A DNA stretch of 64,000 nt. It comes from an uncultured Pedobacter sp. (GTDB taxonomy: Bacteria > Bacteroidota > Bacteroidia > Sphingobacteriales > Sphingobacteriaceae). The notes below the pieces were generated by a model that worked only from the letters and a program-made list of their open reading frames with translations, searched no databases and was not told the DNA's origin. The stretch lies in contig NZ_CAJYOJ010000087.1 in assembly GCF_913776295.1 (NCBI RefSeq), forward strand, positions 1 through 64,000, in the 5' to 3' direction. Of the stretch, positions 18,234 through 27,299 are shown piece after piece. Position 1 is the stretch's first letter; every line of letters starts with the position of its first letter. Position numbers and translations under genes: made by a program.

Positions 18234-18261
18234 AGCTAATGAATGTATTTTGTTAATGCAA
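18231..18261 (-). promoter_or_regulatory. Predicted marR-fad operon promoter
   Basis: Minus strand: TTG (18261-18259), 20-nt spacer, TAGCTTTG (18238-18231). This matches the Bacteroidota promoter pattern and abuts the operator palindrome. Confidence 0.6.
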
Positions 18262-18313
18262 TAGAAAAATTCAAAATATTTGTCAAATTTTTCTTATCAT
18301 AGCCATACACCAA

Positions 18314-19291
18314 ATGAAAACGCAGAATATGTTTAAAAGAAAACAAATACTATTGTTTAGTTTTTTTATTTTATGGGCAGCCATTGGCCAAAGCCAGGTT
18401 GCCTATTTCGGAAAATCCCTTTTCAACAGCCAGAAAGCAAAGGTTTTCCGAAACACCACCACCTTGTTTACCTTACAGTATACTGATTATGCCGAGCTGG
18501 AAAAATTTGATCAGGCCATCAAAAAAAACTGGACGATTACACCCTATAAAATTATTAAACCTGAGGAGTTGGCACGTTATGATACGCTTGCCAATTATTC
18601 TATTTTTTATTTTGATGCCTACACTGAGAAGTCAGACAGCACCAGCAATACAAATATTATTTATGCATTGAAGTTGCTTAGCCAGTCTAAAAAACCTAAG
18701 GTTAAAGAAGAAAGCTTATTAGCGGCAGTAACGCTTTTTGCTGATCCGAACACCAATCTTCTGGTTGAAACGCGAGATCAGCAGTATGGCACCAAAAGAC
18801 GTATAAAAAACAATATTTTATCTTATTTTTATAATAAAGCCAGTTTCTTTAATTGGTCGCCAGGCTTTTTAACGGGTTATTTAAAACAAATTAATGACGG
18901 ATTGCTCGCCAATGAAAACTGTAATATAGATTACCAATTTTACAATAAAGTGCGCTTACCGGAGCTGCAAAAGGAAACACTTTATGTACCTGAATACATT
19001 AAGGAAGTTTTTTCTTCGAGATTAACACTGTTACCCCCTTCAGGTACTATTGCCGAGCCTTATAACTACAAACTCGAATTCGTATCGTATCAAACGCTGG
19101 ATAGCTTAATTCTGGATAAAACCGCTGCTGTAAAATATGTAGTTTACACGCAACGGTCTAACGATAAAATAATAAGCGTGTATGATAGCAAGGATGATAA
19201 AATTATTTATCAACGCTTTTACCCGCAATCGCCAAATTTTGAGATGAATGATTTGAGTGAGATTAAAAAGGTGATTGTATTACTTAAATAA
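18314..19291 (+). CDS. Uncharacterised exported protein
   Basis: A 325-residue protein with a likely N-terminal signal (LLFSFFILWAAIGQSQ) and no family I recognise. It is rich in Tyr, Asn and Lys, with no transmembrane helix after the signal and no clear motif. It is divergent from marR, with only about 110 bp between the start codons, so the candidate operator might also affect it. An ATG at 18329 is another possible start. The 3' side runs into a palindromic repeat at 19297. Confidence 0.75.
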   Translation: MKTQNMFKRKQILLFSFFILWAAIGQSQVAYFGKSLFNSQKAKVFRNTTTLFTLQYTDYAELEKFDQAIKKNWTITPYKIIKPEELARYDTLANYSIFYFDAYTEKSDSTSNTNIIYALKLLSQSKKPKVKEESLLAAVTLFADPNTNLLVETRDQQYGTKRRIKNNILSYFYNKASFFNWSPGFLTGYLKQINDGLLANENCNIDYQFYNKVRLPELQKETLYVPEYIKEVFSSRLTLLPPSGTIAEPYNYKLEFVSYQTLDSLILDKTAAVKYVVYTQRSNDKIISVYDSKDDKIIYQRFYPQSPNFEMNDLSEIKKVIVLLK

Positions 19292-19296
19292 AAAAA

Positions 19297-19402
19297 TCGT
19301 CATCTCGACCGAAACGCAGTGGAGCGCCTGCCCGTACAGGCGGGGAGGGATCTACCTCAAAATAGATTTCTCGACTTCGTTGCACTCCGCTCGAAATGAC
19401 GA
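19297..19402. repeat. REP-like palindromic element (TCGTCATCTCGA family)
   Basis: The outer arms TCGTCATCTCGA (19297-19308) and TCGAAATGACGA (19391-19402) pair with one mismatch. Inside is a CGCCTG...CAGGCG hairpin and the phrase TTCTCGACTTCGTTGCACTC, seen in interspersed repeats of Bacteroidota. This is a different family from the element at 11299. Confidence 0.75.
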
Positions 19403-19456
19403 TAATTCGAAACACGAAGCAAACTTAAAGTGCACGCAATATAGCGATCGTTGTAA

Positions 19457-19497
19457 GATTGCTTCATCGGATGAAAAAGCCTTCTTCGCAATGACGA
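19457..19497. repeat. Half copy of the CGTCATTGCGAGG-type element
   Basis: AGATTGCTTCATCGG ... CTTCTTCGCAATGACGA matches the right half of the complete element at 11299-11419, with a few changes. Confidence 0.65.
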
Positions 19498-19571
19498 ATC
19501 TTGGCGTATTATCATTTCTAGAAATGAGTTTCGCTTTAAATAAAAATTTCTCGAAAACCTACAAAACCAAA

Positions 19572-19595
19572 AAGTCCCGATTTTCATCGGGACTT
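19572..19595 (-). terminator. Terminator of the OmpA-family gene
   Basis: A 9-bp perfect stem (AAGTCCCGA 19572-19580 with TCGGGACTT 19587-19595) and 6-nt loop. On the minus strand it is followed by TTTTGGTTTT. Confidence 0.8.
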
Positions 19596-19618
19596 CTTAT
19601 TAATATGATTAAAACAGA

Positions 19619-20941
19619 CTAATAAAGTGTGAACTCTACACGACGGTTTTGTTGACGACCGGCTGCTGTTTTATTAGAAGCAATTGGTTGACCCATACCG
19701 TAACCTGTAGCTTCGATACGTGATGCATTGGCACCTTGTGATACCAGATAAGCTTTAACAGATTCTGCTCTTTCTTTTGATAAACGTAAGTTTAACTCTT
19801 TTGAACCTGTATTATCGGTGTGACCAGCTAATTTTAAGCTAAAGTTTTTCTGGATCAATAACGCTGCAACTCTGTTTAATGAAGCATAAGATTTAGAACG
19901 GATGGTGGCTTTACCTAAATCGAACTCTAAATTTTTGATCGCTTCGTTAACAACTTTACGATCTTCTTCTGTTACGATTACCTTTTCTACAACCTTTTCC
20001 GGTGTTTTTAACGGACAACCAGCACCGTCAACAACTGTACCTGCTGGAGTATCAGGGCATTTATCTAATTTATCTGCAACACCATCACCATCTGTATCTT
20101 TTAACACATCATTCAATTCTGAACGTAATTTTGCGTTATCAGCTTTTTGGGCATTTAATTCAGATCTCAAACCTTCTGCGGTTTGTTTTGCTTTCAGGGC
20201 TTCATCATAGGTTAAGGCTACCGGGTTGTGGAAAGCCAATTGTTTTCCGCTACCCAAAGCGAACTCTAAACCAGCGTAAGCATAGTTGTATTTATCATTT
20301 CCATTTCTGTAATAACCGTCTAAGTTATCGCCATCAACAAAATTGATTGTCCAACCTAAATCAAAATTAACCGCGTCAGAAATTTTAAATTTCGCACCTA
20401 ACCCCACCGGGATGATCAATTCGTGGATGTTATCGCCACCACCAAATACTGAAGTCCCTGCTGCAGTAGTAATGGTTGGTTTGTAAGCTGCAATACCCGC
20501 TCCGGCCGATGCGTAAAGCTGTAAAGTATTTTCTTTTTTAAACATGTCGATATTGAACATGTTCACTACAGCATTTAAACTTCCTGAATAAGATAAGTCT
20601 GTATCGAAAGATCTTACCGGAGAGTTGTTTACCGCACCGCTTTCATAAGGCTCGGTATTATCACCTTTTAATTTACCGCGAACTCCGTCTAAACGAAGAG
20701 AGAAATAAGGTGTAAACTGTTTTTTGATGTAAAGGCCATAACCTAAACTCGATTTGTTATTACTGAAATCATTTTTTCCGCCTAATGGTGACAGTGGCGT
20801 AAGTACACCAGCGTTTACACCAATAGACCATGTTCTTAACATTGTAGTTGAAGTTGCCGGACTTTCCTGAGCTGAAGCAACCGACCCGATTAATAAACCA
20901 GCAAGTGCAACTGGTAGGGCTTTAGATAATTGTAGTTTCAT
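19619..20941 (-). CDS. OmpA-family outer membrane protein
   Basis: A 440-residue outer membrane protein. The signal peptide ends at ASAQ near residue 25. An N-terminal beta-barrel of about 200 residues follows, then a short coiled segment (ALKAKQTAEGLRSELNAQKA). Next is a calcium-type thrombospondin-3 repeat (DTDGDGVADKLDKCPDTPAG), and last the peptidoglycan-binding OmpA domain (LAGHTDNTGSKELNLRLSKE near 380). It probably links the outer membrane to the cell wall. It is monocistronic: it has its own promoter (20994-21025) and terminator (19572-19595). Confidence 0.93.
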   Translation of the reverse strand: MKLQLSKALPVALAGLLIGSVASAQESPATSTTMLRTWSIGVNAGVLTPLSPLGGKNDFSNNKSSLGYGLYIKKQFTPYFSLRLDGVRGKLKGDNTEPYESGAVNNSPVRSFDTDLSYSGSLNAVVNMFNIDMFKKENTLQLYASAGAGIAAYKPTITTAAGTSVFGGGDNIHELIIPVGLGAKFKISDAVNFDLGWTINFVDGDNLDGYYRNGNDKYNYAYAGLEFALGSGKQLAFHNPVALTYDEALKAKQTAEGLRSELNAQKADNAKLRSELNDVLKDTDGDGVADKLDKCPDTPAGTVVDGAGCPLKTPEKVVEKVIVTEEDRKVVNEAIKNLEFDLGKATIRSKSYASLNRVAALLIQKNFSLKLAGHTDNTGSKELNLRLSKERAESVKAYLVSQGANASRIEATGYGMGQPIASNKTAAGRQQNRRVEFTLY

Positions 20942-20993
20942 AATTTTCTGTTTAACGTTGAATAGCGTTTCTCAACCTTTACAATAGCCATAC

Positions 20994-21025
20994 CAAAAAT
21001 ACACACACGTAAAAATACTTATCAA
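20994..21025 (-). promoter_or_regulatory. Predicted promoter of the OmpA-family gene
   Basis: Minus strand: GTTG (-33, at 21026-21023), 21-nt spacer, TATTTTTG (21001-20994). This agrees with the Bacteroidota consensus and leaves an untranslated leader of about 45 nt. Confidence 0.55.
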
Positions 21026-21103
21026 CTTTTCAACAGCATATCCAAACATTTCTATTTACAGCCTCTAATCTACTTATGCTTAGCATATTATATTATCACC
21101 CCA

Positions 21104-22813
21104 CTATTTAATATCACCGGCAAACTTCCAGCGGGTGCTAAAATTTTCGGGTAATTGCTGCCGGGTTAATAAGGCCCTTACCATTTCTACAGGCATATTA
21201 TTTTCATGGAGGATGCTGTTATGAAAGTCGATATTGGTCATTTTACCACTTTGTACCAGTTCTTTGTGTAATGCCCTAAACTGTAATCCACCTAACATGT
21301 ACCCAATTTGATACAATGGCCCGTACCCACCGGTAAACGATCTGCGTACTTCTGCCGCTGCATTAGCGGGCTCAAAACCTACACGATCTACCAAAAAATC
21401 GATACACTGCTGAGGCGTCCATTTACCCAAGTGATAATTCATCGAAAAAATGATACGCGCACAACGGTGCATGCGCCAGAATAGCATTCCTATTTTATCT
21501 TCAGGAGATTTTGCAAAATTCTTGTCCCACAGTAACATCTCCCAGTACAGCGACCAGCCTTCTGTCCAGAAAGGCGTACCAAATACTCTGCGGTATGGTT
21601 TGTAACGGCTTTGCATAAAATATTGAAGGTTGTGTCCGGGAATAAGCTCGTGAAAAACTACCGCTCTGGAAAAATGCCGGTTGTTGCCACGAAGGGTCAT
21701 CATTTTAGCTTCTTCACTCATATCTGCCGTTGGATAAGCAATCAGTACCGATTCGCCGCCCAAAAAAAACGGTGCATACAACTGTTCGCTTGGACTTAAC
21801 ATACGCATGCGCCAGCCTTCTTTGGCCAGGGCAGGAATAGCGATGAGTTTATTTTTCTCTACAAAATCTATGGCTTCATTAGCCAGTTGATAAACCAGCT
21901 CAGGCTGTTTCCCCAATTCAGGATAATCGGTTTTAACCTTTTCCAATGCTTTTTTCCAATCGTTACCAAATCCCATTTCCTGCGAGGCCTTAAGCATTTC
22001 CACGTCGCACCAGGCAAATTCCCGCATGGCAATTGCCTCAATCTGTTCAGGCGTATAAGCAATCATTTCATCTTTCAAATTACTCAGCAAGGCTGTTCTT
22101 CCGATCGGATGACCAATAATGCCACTTCCATCGTCTTTGATTTTGGAAGGTTTAGCTATTCTACCCAGCACATCAGCATAATCCTTCATCGCATCAACTA
22201 CATCTGGATAAACTGCTTTGGTAGCTTCGGTAAACCGAGGGTCGTAACCATCATAAAATTTATAGGCTTCCATAAATACAGCCTGGTATTGATTAACCGT
22301 TTGCTGCGCCCACGATGCCTGTAACGATGTAACTGGTAAATCTTTGTTTTCTACTGCTTTTGCGGTTTTCTGAATGGCCGCTTTTAATTGTTCGAAATGT
22401 TGCCGGGTAACTTTACCATCCTGTTGTGTACCAATTCTTCGTTTTGCTTCAAAATCTAATAATGTTTTGGCAAAAGGCAAAGTAAAAATGTTGCTTTTAA
22501 ATTCGGAATAACTTTGCTGCAAGCTGGCCGAATCAGCTCGGATATCACGTTTTAGTAAAATATAATCTACTCTTTCGTTTACAGTTAGCTTGTTAAAAGG
22601 CAATGATTTTAGTTGTTTACGCCATTCAGCATAAAAGCGTTCCATTCGCTTAAAGTATTCTTCTGATTGCTTCAGCGTATATTTACGGTTTAGCATCGTC
22701 CCATCTGAGTGATATTGATTAATCAGCGGACCTAGCAGGCTGGCCTCATTGGTTTGAGCCTGCAATTGTAGGGCGACTGTTAGAAGGAAAAACAGAAAAA
22801 ATAGTTTACGCAT
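21104..22813 (-). CDS. DUF885 family protein, probable secreted metallopeptidase
   Basis: A 569-residue protein with a signal peptide (MRKLFFLFFLLTVALQLQAQ). The zinc-site motif of DUF885 is seen in VVFHELIPGHNLQYFMQSRY. Downstream are FWTEGWSLYWEMLL, with a possible third ligand, and GYMLGGLQFRALHKEL. DUF885 proteins are related to M32-like carboxypeptidases, but the substrate is unknown. The ATG at 22813 is chosen because the longer frame to 22843 would bury the signal peptide. It is followed by the gamma-glutamyltransferase gene upstream on the same strand, with a gap of about 140 bp. Confidence 0.88.
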   Translation of the reverse strand: MRKLFFLFFLLTVALQLQAQTNEASLLGPLINQYHSDGTMLNRKYTLKQSEEYFKRMERFYAEWRKQLKSLPFNKLTVNERVDYILLKRDIRADSASLQQSYSEFKSNIFTLPFAKTLLDFEAKRRIGTQQDGKVTRQHFEQLKAAIQKTAKAVENKDLPVTSLQASWAQQTVNQYQAVFMEAYKFYDGYDPRFTEATKAVYPDVVDAMKDYADVLGRIAKPSKIKDDGSGIIGHPIGRTALLSNLKDEMIAYTPEQIEAIAMREFAWCDVEMLKASQEMGFGNDWKKALEKVKTDYPELGKQPELVYQLANEAIDFVEKNKLIAIPALAKEGWRMRMLSPSEQLYAPFFLGGESVLIAYPTADMSEEAKMMTLRGNNRHFSRAVVFHELIPGHNLQYFMQSRYKPYRRVFGTPFWTEGWSLYWEMLLWDKNFAKSPEDKIGMLFWRMHRCARIIFSMNYHLGKWTPQQCIDFLVDRVGFEPANAAAEVRRSFTGGYGPLYQIGYMLGGLQFRALHKELVQSGKMTNIDFHNSILHENNMPVEMVRALLTRQQLPENFSTRWKFAGDIK

Positions 22814-22951
22814 GGCGATATGGGATATTTTGAATAGACCCACGCAATATAACTAAACCGCTACGCAATTGCCGCAGGGTATCTATGTAACATGTTAAGG
22901 ATAGTAGATAAAAGGCAATTCGGGCCAATCATGTTCCTGTAATCCAGATAC

Positions 22952-24673
22952 CTACCAGCCAACAGCTTTATCATCCCCTCTGGGGTCGGCTCCACCCTGA
23001 TAATTGCCCCATTTTGTTCTTAAAATAGCATCAACCCTGCCAATTGGACCTCGTTGCAAGATTTTATAACCTTTTGCTTTTAATTTCTCGGTTGATAAAC
23101 TATCCATGGCATCTTTTTCTACATATACCTCATCTGGCAACCATTGGTGATGAAACTTTTTAGCTGCAACGGCCGACTGCATAGACATATCAAAATCGAT
23201 CACATTGATGATGGTTTGGAATACAGAGGTAATGATGGTTGAGCCACCAGGTGTACCTACCACCATAAATAATTTCCCATCTTTTTCTACAATGCTTGGG
23301 GTCATGGAGCTTAGCATTCTTTTATTAGGTGCTATGGCATTGGCTTCTCCACCAACTAAGCCATACATATTGGGTGCTCCGGGTTTAACAGAAAAGTCGT
23401 CCATTTCATTGTTCAATAAAAAACCTGCTCCTTTTACGGCCACTAACGACCCATAAGAACCATTTAAAGTGGTGGTGATGGAAACGGCATTTCCATCGCG
23501 ATCTACGATAGAGAAGTGTGTGGTTTCTTCGTGTTCTGCTCCTTTTAATTCGCCAGCTAAAACCGCACTGCTTGGGGTTGCAGCTGCCCAGTTAAAGTTT
23601 GCCATCCGGTTTTTATTGTAGGCCGCATTTAATAATTGTTGTTGAGGAACGTTATAAAAATCAGGATCGCCCAGGTGCGTTGCGCGATCGGCATACACCC
23701 TTCTCTCAGCTTCGACGATTACCTGCACAGTTGAATCGGTATTATGTCCCCATTTTTTTAAGGGATAAGGCTCTACAGATTGAAGCAACTGGATGAGGGC
23801 AATACCTCCGCTTGAAGGAGGTGGCATGGTAATAATTTTGTAGTCCCTGTATTTACCGGTTATAGGTTTGCGCCAGATGGCATGGTAATTTTTTAAATCT
23901 TCTTTGGTAATCAGCCCTTTCCCGCGTTGCATTTCGGCCACAAGCGAATCGGCCACGGCTCCTTCGTAAAAGCCCGACCTGCCTTTCTCCTGAATAAGCT
24001 TTAAAGTATTGGCCAGTTCCTTTTGCACCAACACATCATTTTCCTGCCAGGTACTTTCTAAATTAACGAAAGCCGTCCCGTTTGGATTAAATGCCATAAA
24101 CTTCCGGTGCAAAGCATTCAGTTCGCCAGCCTGCCGTTTGGTAATTTTAAAACCAAGCTTTGCCAGGTCTATTGCAGGCTGTAATACCTGCGCCCAGGAA
24201 AGCTTTCCATATTTTTGATGTGCCTCTACCATACCATCTACTGATCCGGGTACACCCACAGCTAAATGGCCATAAAGGCTTTTATCAACAACTGGATGAC
24301 CAGCAGTATCCAGGTACATATCTCTACTGGCTGCCGAAGCTGCTTTTTCTCTAAAATCCAAGGCATTTATCTCGCCGTTTGCACCCCGGTATACCATAAA
24401 ACCGCCGCCACCGATATTTCCTGCATTAGGATAAACCACAGCCAGCGCAAACTGAACCGCCACGGCAGCATCAACCGCATTCCCACCTTTTTTTAAAATA
24501 TCAATACCTACCTGCGATGCTTCCGGATGGGCCGAAACCACCATACCGTTTTTATATTCGCCACTGTTGTTTTTACCCAATTGCCCGGTTACACAACCAG
24601 CCAATAACAGCACAACACATAAGTATATTAACGATTTTTTAAAATTATTGAGGGGCTTTATAGTTTTCCGCAT
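22952..24673 (-). CDS. ggt: Gamma-glutamyltransferase
   Basis: Hydrolyses or transfers the gamma-glutamyl group of glutathione and related peptides in the periplasm. It is made as a proenzyme that cuts itself. The 573-residue protein has a lipobox (VVLLLAGCVTG), so it is a predicted lipoprotein. It has HPEASQVGIDILKKGGNAVD and AVQFALAVVYPNAGNIGGGG typical of the large subunit, and the self-cleavage threonine in HEETTHFSIVDRDGN, followed by MLSSMTPSIV and GTPGGSTI of the small subunit. The start overlaps the end of the acyl-CoA synthetase gene by 29 bp, so the two are probably cotranscribed. Confidence 0.95.
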   Translation of the reverse strand: MRKTIKPLNNFKKSLIYLCVVLLLAGCVTGQLGKNNSGEYKNGMVVSAHPEASQVGIDILKKGGNAVDAAVAVQFALAVVYPNAGNIGGGGFMVYRGANGEINALDFREKAASAASRDMYLDTAGHPVVDKSLYGHLAVGVPGSVDGMVEAHQKYGKLSWAQVLQPAIDLAKLGFKITKRQAGELNALHRKFMAFNPNGTAFVNLESTWQENDVLVQKELANTLKLIQEKGRSGFYEGAVADSLVAEMQRGKGLITKEDLKNYHAIWRKPITGKYRDYKIITMPPPSSGGIALIQLLQSVEPYPLKKWGHNTDSTVQVIVEAERRVYADRATHLGDPDFYNVPQQQLLNAAYNKNRMANFNWAAATPSSAVLAGELKGAEHEETTHFSIVDRDGNAVSITTTLNGSYGSLVAVKGAGFLLNNEMDDFSVKPGAPNMYGLVGGEANAIAPNKRMLSSMTPSIVEKDGKLFMVVGTPGGSTIITSVFQTIINVIDFDMSMQSAVAAKKFHHQWLPDEVYVEKDAMDSLSTEKLKAKGYKILQRGPIGRVDAILRTKWGNYQGGADPRGDDKAVGW

Positions 24674-26420
24674 CTTTATATATTTTTTCGATTACTTCAT
24701 TATTTTTTTCTGTAATCACTTTTCTTTTCAGACTTAATTTTGGGGTAAGTTCACCACCATCTATACTCCATTCTTTAGGCAAGAGTGCAAATCTTTTTAC
24801 CTGTTCCCATTTACCAAAACCCACATTAGCAGCTTCGATAACCTCATTATACTTACTGAGTACCTGCTCGTTTTTAATGATCTCTTCGTTTGAGTTAAAA
24901 ATAATGCCCTTTCTGCCCGCCCAGGTTTTCAAGGTTTCGAAATTTGGTACGATCAGGGCGGAAGGGAATTTTCTATTTTCGCCCAACACCATAATCTGTT
25001 CAATAAAAATAGATTCTTTATATTTATTCTCCAACATTTGCGGGGCAACATATTTTCCGCCCGCTGTTTTAAACATTTCTTTTTTACGGTCGGTGATTCT
25101 TAGAAAACGGCCATCAACCAATTCACCGATATCTCCGGTATGAAACCACCCTTCCTGATCTACTGCTTCCTGTGTAAGATCTGGCCGGTTATAATAACCT
25201 TTCATCACCTGATGTCCGCGGGTTAATACTTCACCATCAGGCGCAATTTTGACTTCCACACCTTTAATTACTTCCCCAACGGTACCGAACATGGTTCCTC
25301 CAAAATGGTTGACCGTAATTACTGGTGAAGTTTCAGTTAGTCCGTAGCCTTCAAAAACAGGCATACCAGCTGCCCAGAAAATTCTTGCCAATCGTGGATT
25401 TAGCGCTGCTCCGCCAGATACGATCACCACAATCTCTCCTCCCAAAGCCTCTTTCCATTTTTTGAAAACCAGTTTACGGGCAATCCCCAGTTTGAAGTTG
25501 TACCAGGCACCTGCATTGGTAGTATATTTCTCAGCCAAAGCTACCGACCAGAAGAAAATTCCTTTTTTAACCCCGGTTAGTGCTTTCCCTTTCTCCATGA
25601 TCTTATCGTACACTTTTTCAAGCAGCCTTGGAACTGTGGAAAATGCGTTAGGTTTTACATGCTGAATATCGGCTACAATAGTTTCCATACTTTCGGCATA
25701 ATAAATTCCCGTATAATTAAACAGGTACAGATAAATGATCATCCGCTCGAAAATGTGCGATAAGGGCAAAAAACTTAAACTTTTTTTTACACCTTCGGGC
25801 ATCACTACAGCGGAGTTTACAAAATTTGCGACTAAATTATTGTGCGTTAACATTACGCCTTTAGGCGTGCCTGTTGTTCCAGAGGTATAAATTAAGGTTA
25901 AAACATCCTCAGGCGCTACTTTCGACCGATATTCTTCCAGATCAATATCGGTGCTTGCTTTACCGAGTTCAATTAAGGTATCCCAGTTTTCGGTTGCTGT
26001 AATTTCATTAAAGCTATAAATTTTAATAGCCGGATTTATAGCATCGGCGCATGGCTTAACTTTTTTATACAACTCTTCGTCGGCTACAAAAATGATGGTT
26101 ACTTCTGCGTCTTTTAAGATAAATTGGATATCGTGCTCTGCTAATGTTGGATACAAGGGAATCTGGTAAGCCCCGATCTGGTTGGCAGCAAAATCGGCAA
26201 TATTCCATTCAGGCCGGTTGTGCGACATCACGGCGACTCTACCGCCTTTACCAATACCTTGTCTAATTAATCCACGGCTTAGGCTATCTACCGCGTTACA
26301 AAAATCTACTGTACTATAATTTATCCATTTTCCGTTGACTTTTCCACTGATAAATTCCTGCTTAGGATTTTTGAGGCTGTATTTTAAAAGATCAAAAACC
26401 CGTTTAATTTCTGCCGCCAT
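24645..26420 (-). CDS. Long-chain fatty acid-CoA ligase (AMP-binding)
   Basis: Activates fatty acids to acyl-CoA via an acyl-AMP. The 591-residue protein has the AMP-binding signature TLIYTSGTTGTPKGVMLTHN, the adenine-site motif FEGYGLTETSPVITVN, the hinge region GWFHTGDIGELVDGRFLRIT, and the flexible C-terminal domain. It resembles the membrane-associated FAA1/FadD15 class, which has a long insertion, rather than short acetate or coumarate ligases. It may feed the beta-oxidation operon at 11.6-18.2 kb, but it is separate from it. Confidence 0.93.
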   Translation of the reverse strand: MAAEIKRVFDLLKYSLKNPKQEFISGKVNGKWINYSTVDFCNAVDSLSRGLIRQGIGKGGRVAVMSHNRPEWNIADFAANQIGAYQIPLYPTLAEHDIQFILKDAEVTIIFVADEELYKKVKPCADAINPAIKIYSFNEITATENWDTLIELGKASTDIDLEEYRSKVAPEDVLTLIYTSGTTGTPKGVMLTHNNLVANFVNSAVVMPEGVKKSLSFLPLSHIFERMIIYLYLFNYTGIYYAESMETIVADIQHVKPNAFSTVPRLLEKVYDKIMEKGKALTGVKKGIFFWSVALAEKYTTNAGAWYNFKLGIARKLVFKKWKEALGGEIVVIVSGGAALNPRLARIFWAAGMPVFEGYGLTETSPVITVNHFGGTMFGTVGEVIKGVEVKIAPDGEVLTRGHQVMKGYYNRPDLTQEAVDQEGWFHTGDIGELVDGRFLRITDRKKEMFKTAGGKYVAPQMLENKYKESIFIEQIMVLGENRKFPSALIVPNFETLKTWAGRKGIIFNSNEEIIKNEQVLSKYNEVIEAANVGFGKWEQVKRFALLPKEWSIDGGELTPKLSLKRKVITEKNNEVIEKIYKDAENYKAPQ

Positions 26421-26682
26421 ATGAATTATATATTATTTGGTTAAGTTAAAAAATCAAACATAAAGATTGCCACCTGTTATGCTTTTTAAATGAAAAGAAT
26501 ACCTTAAATTAAGTAAAATCCGGTATTTAATTTCCCTTAAAAATATTTTAATAAACTTAGTGATTACAAAATTACTATGCAAGCATTGTTTTTTATCTGA
26601 TGAAAATTTTTACCAAAGAAATATAAACGGCATTAAAGTTGCTAGGCTGATAACAATTAGAAAAACATTATAAATATTAATT

Positions 26683-27156
26683 ATGAAAAAATTATTTACC
26701 ATTCTATGTTGTACAGCAATGTTCGCTCTTGCGACAACATCTTTAAAAGCACAAAGCTACAAAAATGCACTTGGTGGCCGTTTTGGTAACTACAATGGTG
26801 TTTCGTTCAAGACAGGCCTTAACAAAAATGCCATGTTAGAGTTAATAGGAAACTTTAGAAGTAATAGAGGTGTAAGCTGGGTACAATTAACCGGTCTTTA
26901 TGAGGTTTATAACCCAATTGGTGGAGCTCCAGGATTAAACTGGTATTATGGAGGCGGTGCCAGTATAGGTTCTGTAAAGGTTAAGGGATTTGATGGTGAT
27001 GTTTACTTAGGTGCAAACGGTGTTCTTGGATTAGATTATAAATTTAAAGGTGCTCCAATCAACCTATCTTTAGATTGGATTCCGACTTTAAGAATTACTC
27101 CTGATACTGATTTTTATGGTGGTGATATTGGTTTAGGTGTTAGGTTTACTTTCTAA
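26683..27156 (+). CDS. Small outer-membrane beta-barrel-like protein
   Basis: A 157-residue secreted protein with a signal peptide (MKKLFTILCCTAMFALATTS ... AQ). The mature part has alternating aromatic/glycine strands (NWYYGGGASIGSV, GDVYLGANGVLGLDYKFKG) and ends in phenylalanine (GVRFTF), the usual C-terminal residue of outer membrane barrels. The function is unknown. It stands alone and converges on the M61 peptidase gene, with a shared terminator between them. Confidence 0.8.
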   Translation: MKKLFTILCCTAMFALATTSLKAQSYKNALGGRFGNYNGVSFKTGLNKNAMLELIGNFRSNRGVSWVQLTGLYEVYNPIGGAPGLNWYYGGGASIGSVKVKGFDGDVYLGANGVLGLDYKFKGAPINLSLDWIPTLRITPDTDFYGGDIGLGVRFTF

Positions 27157-27216
27157 GTAAAGCGTTTTGCGCTAAGCGCATGGCGTTAGGCGTTTATATA
27201 GCAAAGCATTTAACGT

Positions 27217-27252
27217 AAAAATCCCGTAAGAAATTCATCTTACGGGATTTTT
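27217..27252. terminator. Bidirectional terminator
   Basis: A 15-bp perfect stem (AAAAATCCCGTAAGA 27217-27231 with TCTTACGGGATTTTT 27238-27252) and 6-nt loop, followed by T residues on the plus strand. It lies between convergent genes. Just after it, 27265-27300 holds GACT-rich degenerate units (GACTCAAGACTGAGGACTTA). Confidence 0.9.
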
Positions 27253-27299
27253 TTTGCCTGAACCAATAGACTCAAGACTGAGGACTTAAGACTCCCGAC

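Larger units (their letters stand above)
19292..19618. other. Intergenic region made mostly of REP-like repeats
   Basis: This 327-bp stretch has no supported gene. It holds one complete REP-like element (19297-19402), a half element of a second family (19457-19497) and the terminator of the OmpA gene (19572-19595). A 115-codon open frame across it is only the product of the repeats. Confidence 0.75.

Noticed and set aside
19275..19622. A 115-codon open frame on the plus strand
   Set aside because: It is made of two REP-like elements and a terminator, and the translation has no protein character.
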